From contig JASHTL010000115.1 in the NCBI GenBank assembly GCA_030040595.1, positions 1 through 5,374 of the forward strand: DNA of 5,374 bases, read 5' to 3'. The stretch is from Microcaldota archaeon. GTDB taxonomy: Archaea; Micrarchaeota; Micrarchaeia; Micrarchaeales; CABMGC01. A program made the translations under genes and the position numbers. Numbering within the stretch: position 1 is the stretch's first letter; each line of letters begins with the position of its first letter. This document shows, one piece after another, positions 5,243 to 5,374 of the stretch. The notes below the pieces were generated by a model. It searched no databases. It was not told the origin of the DNA and worked only from the letters and a program-made list of their open reading frames with translations.

Positions 5243-5374
5243 ATGAGCCTGGTGAAGATACAGAACATCATGAGCAACGAGCTCTCGAAGAGAGTCTTCC
5301 TTACAAGGCCTCCGGAGCCTCCATCGGAGTATCTGCTGAACGACCCGACAGACTCGATATTCATAGGCACCACC
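5243..5374 (+). CDS. Start of a soluble protein, candidate VirB4/HerA-type secretion ATPase (3' partial)
   Basis: Only 44 residues are visible, from ATG 5243 with a good GAGGT site. The sequence has no hydrophobic helix: a short polar start (M-S-L-V-K-I-Q), a mixed charged stretch, a Pro-rich segment at 23-27 (PPEPP), and a likely beta strand near the end (SIFIGTT, 38-44). In VirB4/HerA/CedB-like ATPases an I-x-I-G strand commonly comes shortly before the Walker A loop, and an ATPase is the expected partner for the two adaptor genes just upstream. The Walker motif itself would lie beyond the window, so the enzyme call is a context prediction. The presence of a real gene start is well supported by the binding site, spacing and operon position. 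Confidence 0.65.
   Translation, partial: MSLVKIQNIMSNELSKRVFLTRPPEPPSEYLLNDPTDSIFIGTT

Overview
The window reads as archaeal. All genes lie on the + strand and are tightly packed. Ribosome binding sites are of the AGGTG/AGGTGAT type. Arg and Ile codons are strongly biased to AGG and ATA. The one real intergenic gap holds a TATA box (TATATAAA) rather than a bacterial -35/-10 promoter. The density of short operonic membrane genes with little outside similarity that I can name would fit a DPANN-type archaeon such as a Micrarchaeota member, but that placement is inference only.

Region 1 (1-3394) holds three consecutive polytopic membrane proteins. The first is cut by the window edge; the second and third have clear N-terminal signal peptides. 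They differ in length and overall sequence but share an ungapped core, G-x3-R-x4-T-R-x2-G-G-x3-A-x9-P. The core sits on a cytoplasmic loop between two membrane segments and is followed each time by an outside loop with exactly two cysteines. The pattern resembles the P-x-F...TR....GW region of VirB6/TrbL, the polytopic channel components of type IV secretion and conjugation machines. I read them as three diverged VirB6-like paralogs.

Region 2 (3395-3533) is the only sizeable gap, with a weak hairpin, a 10-bp perfect palindrome and a TATA box. It probably divides the cluster into two transcription units.

Region 3 (3534-5214) holds two further paralogs. Each is an N-terminal two-helix membrane hairpin followed by a soluble alpha/beta domain of about 220 residues. 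They resemble a VirB3/PrgI-like hairpin fused to the N-terminal, non-ATPase part of a VirB4/TraC-like protein. At 5243 another gene opens that has no membrane segment in its first 44 residues and runs off the window. By position it is the best candidate for the VirB4/HerA-type ATPase motor.

Taken together, the window looks like part of an undescribed or poorly described archaeal type IV secretion-like (conjugation or DNA-transfer) machine. Both its channel subunit and its motor-adaptor subunit have been multiplied. The gene boundaries and the paralogy are well supported by the sequence; the T4SS assignment rests on remembered family patterns and architecture, and the ATPase is predicted from context.
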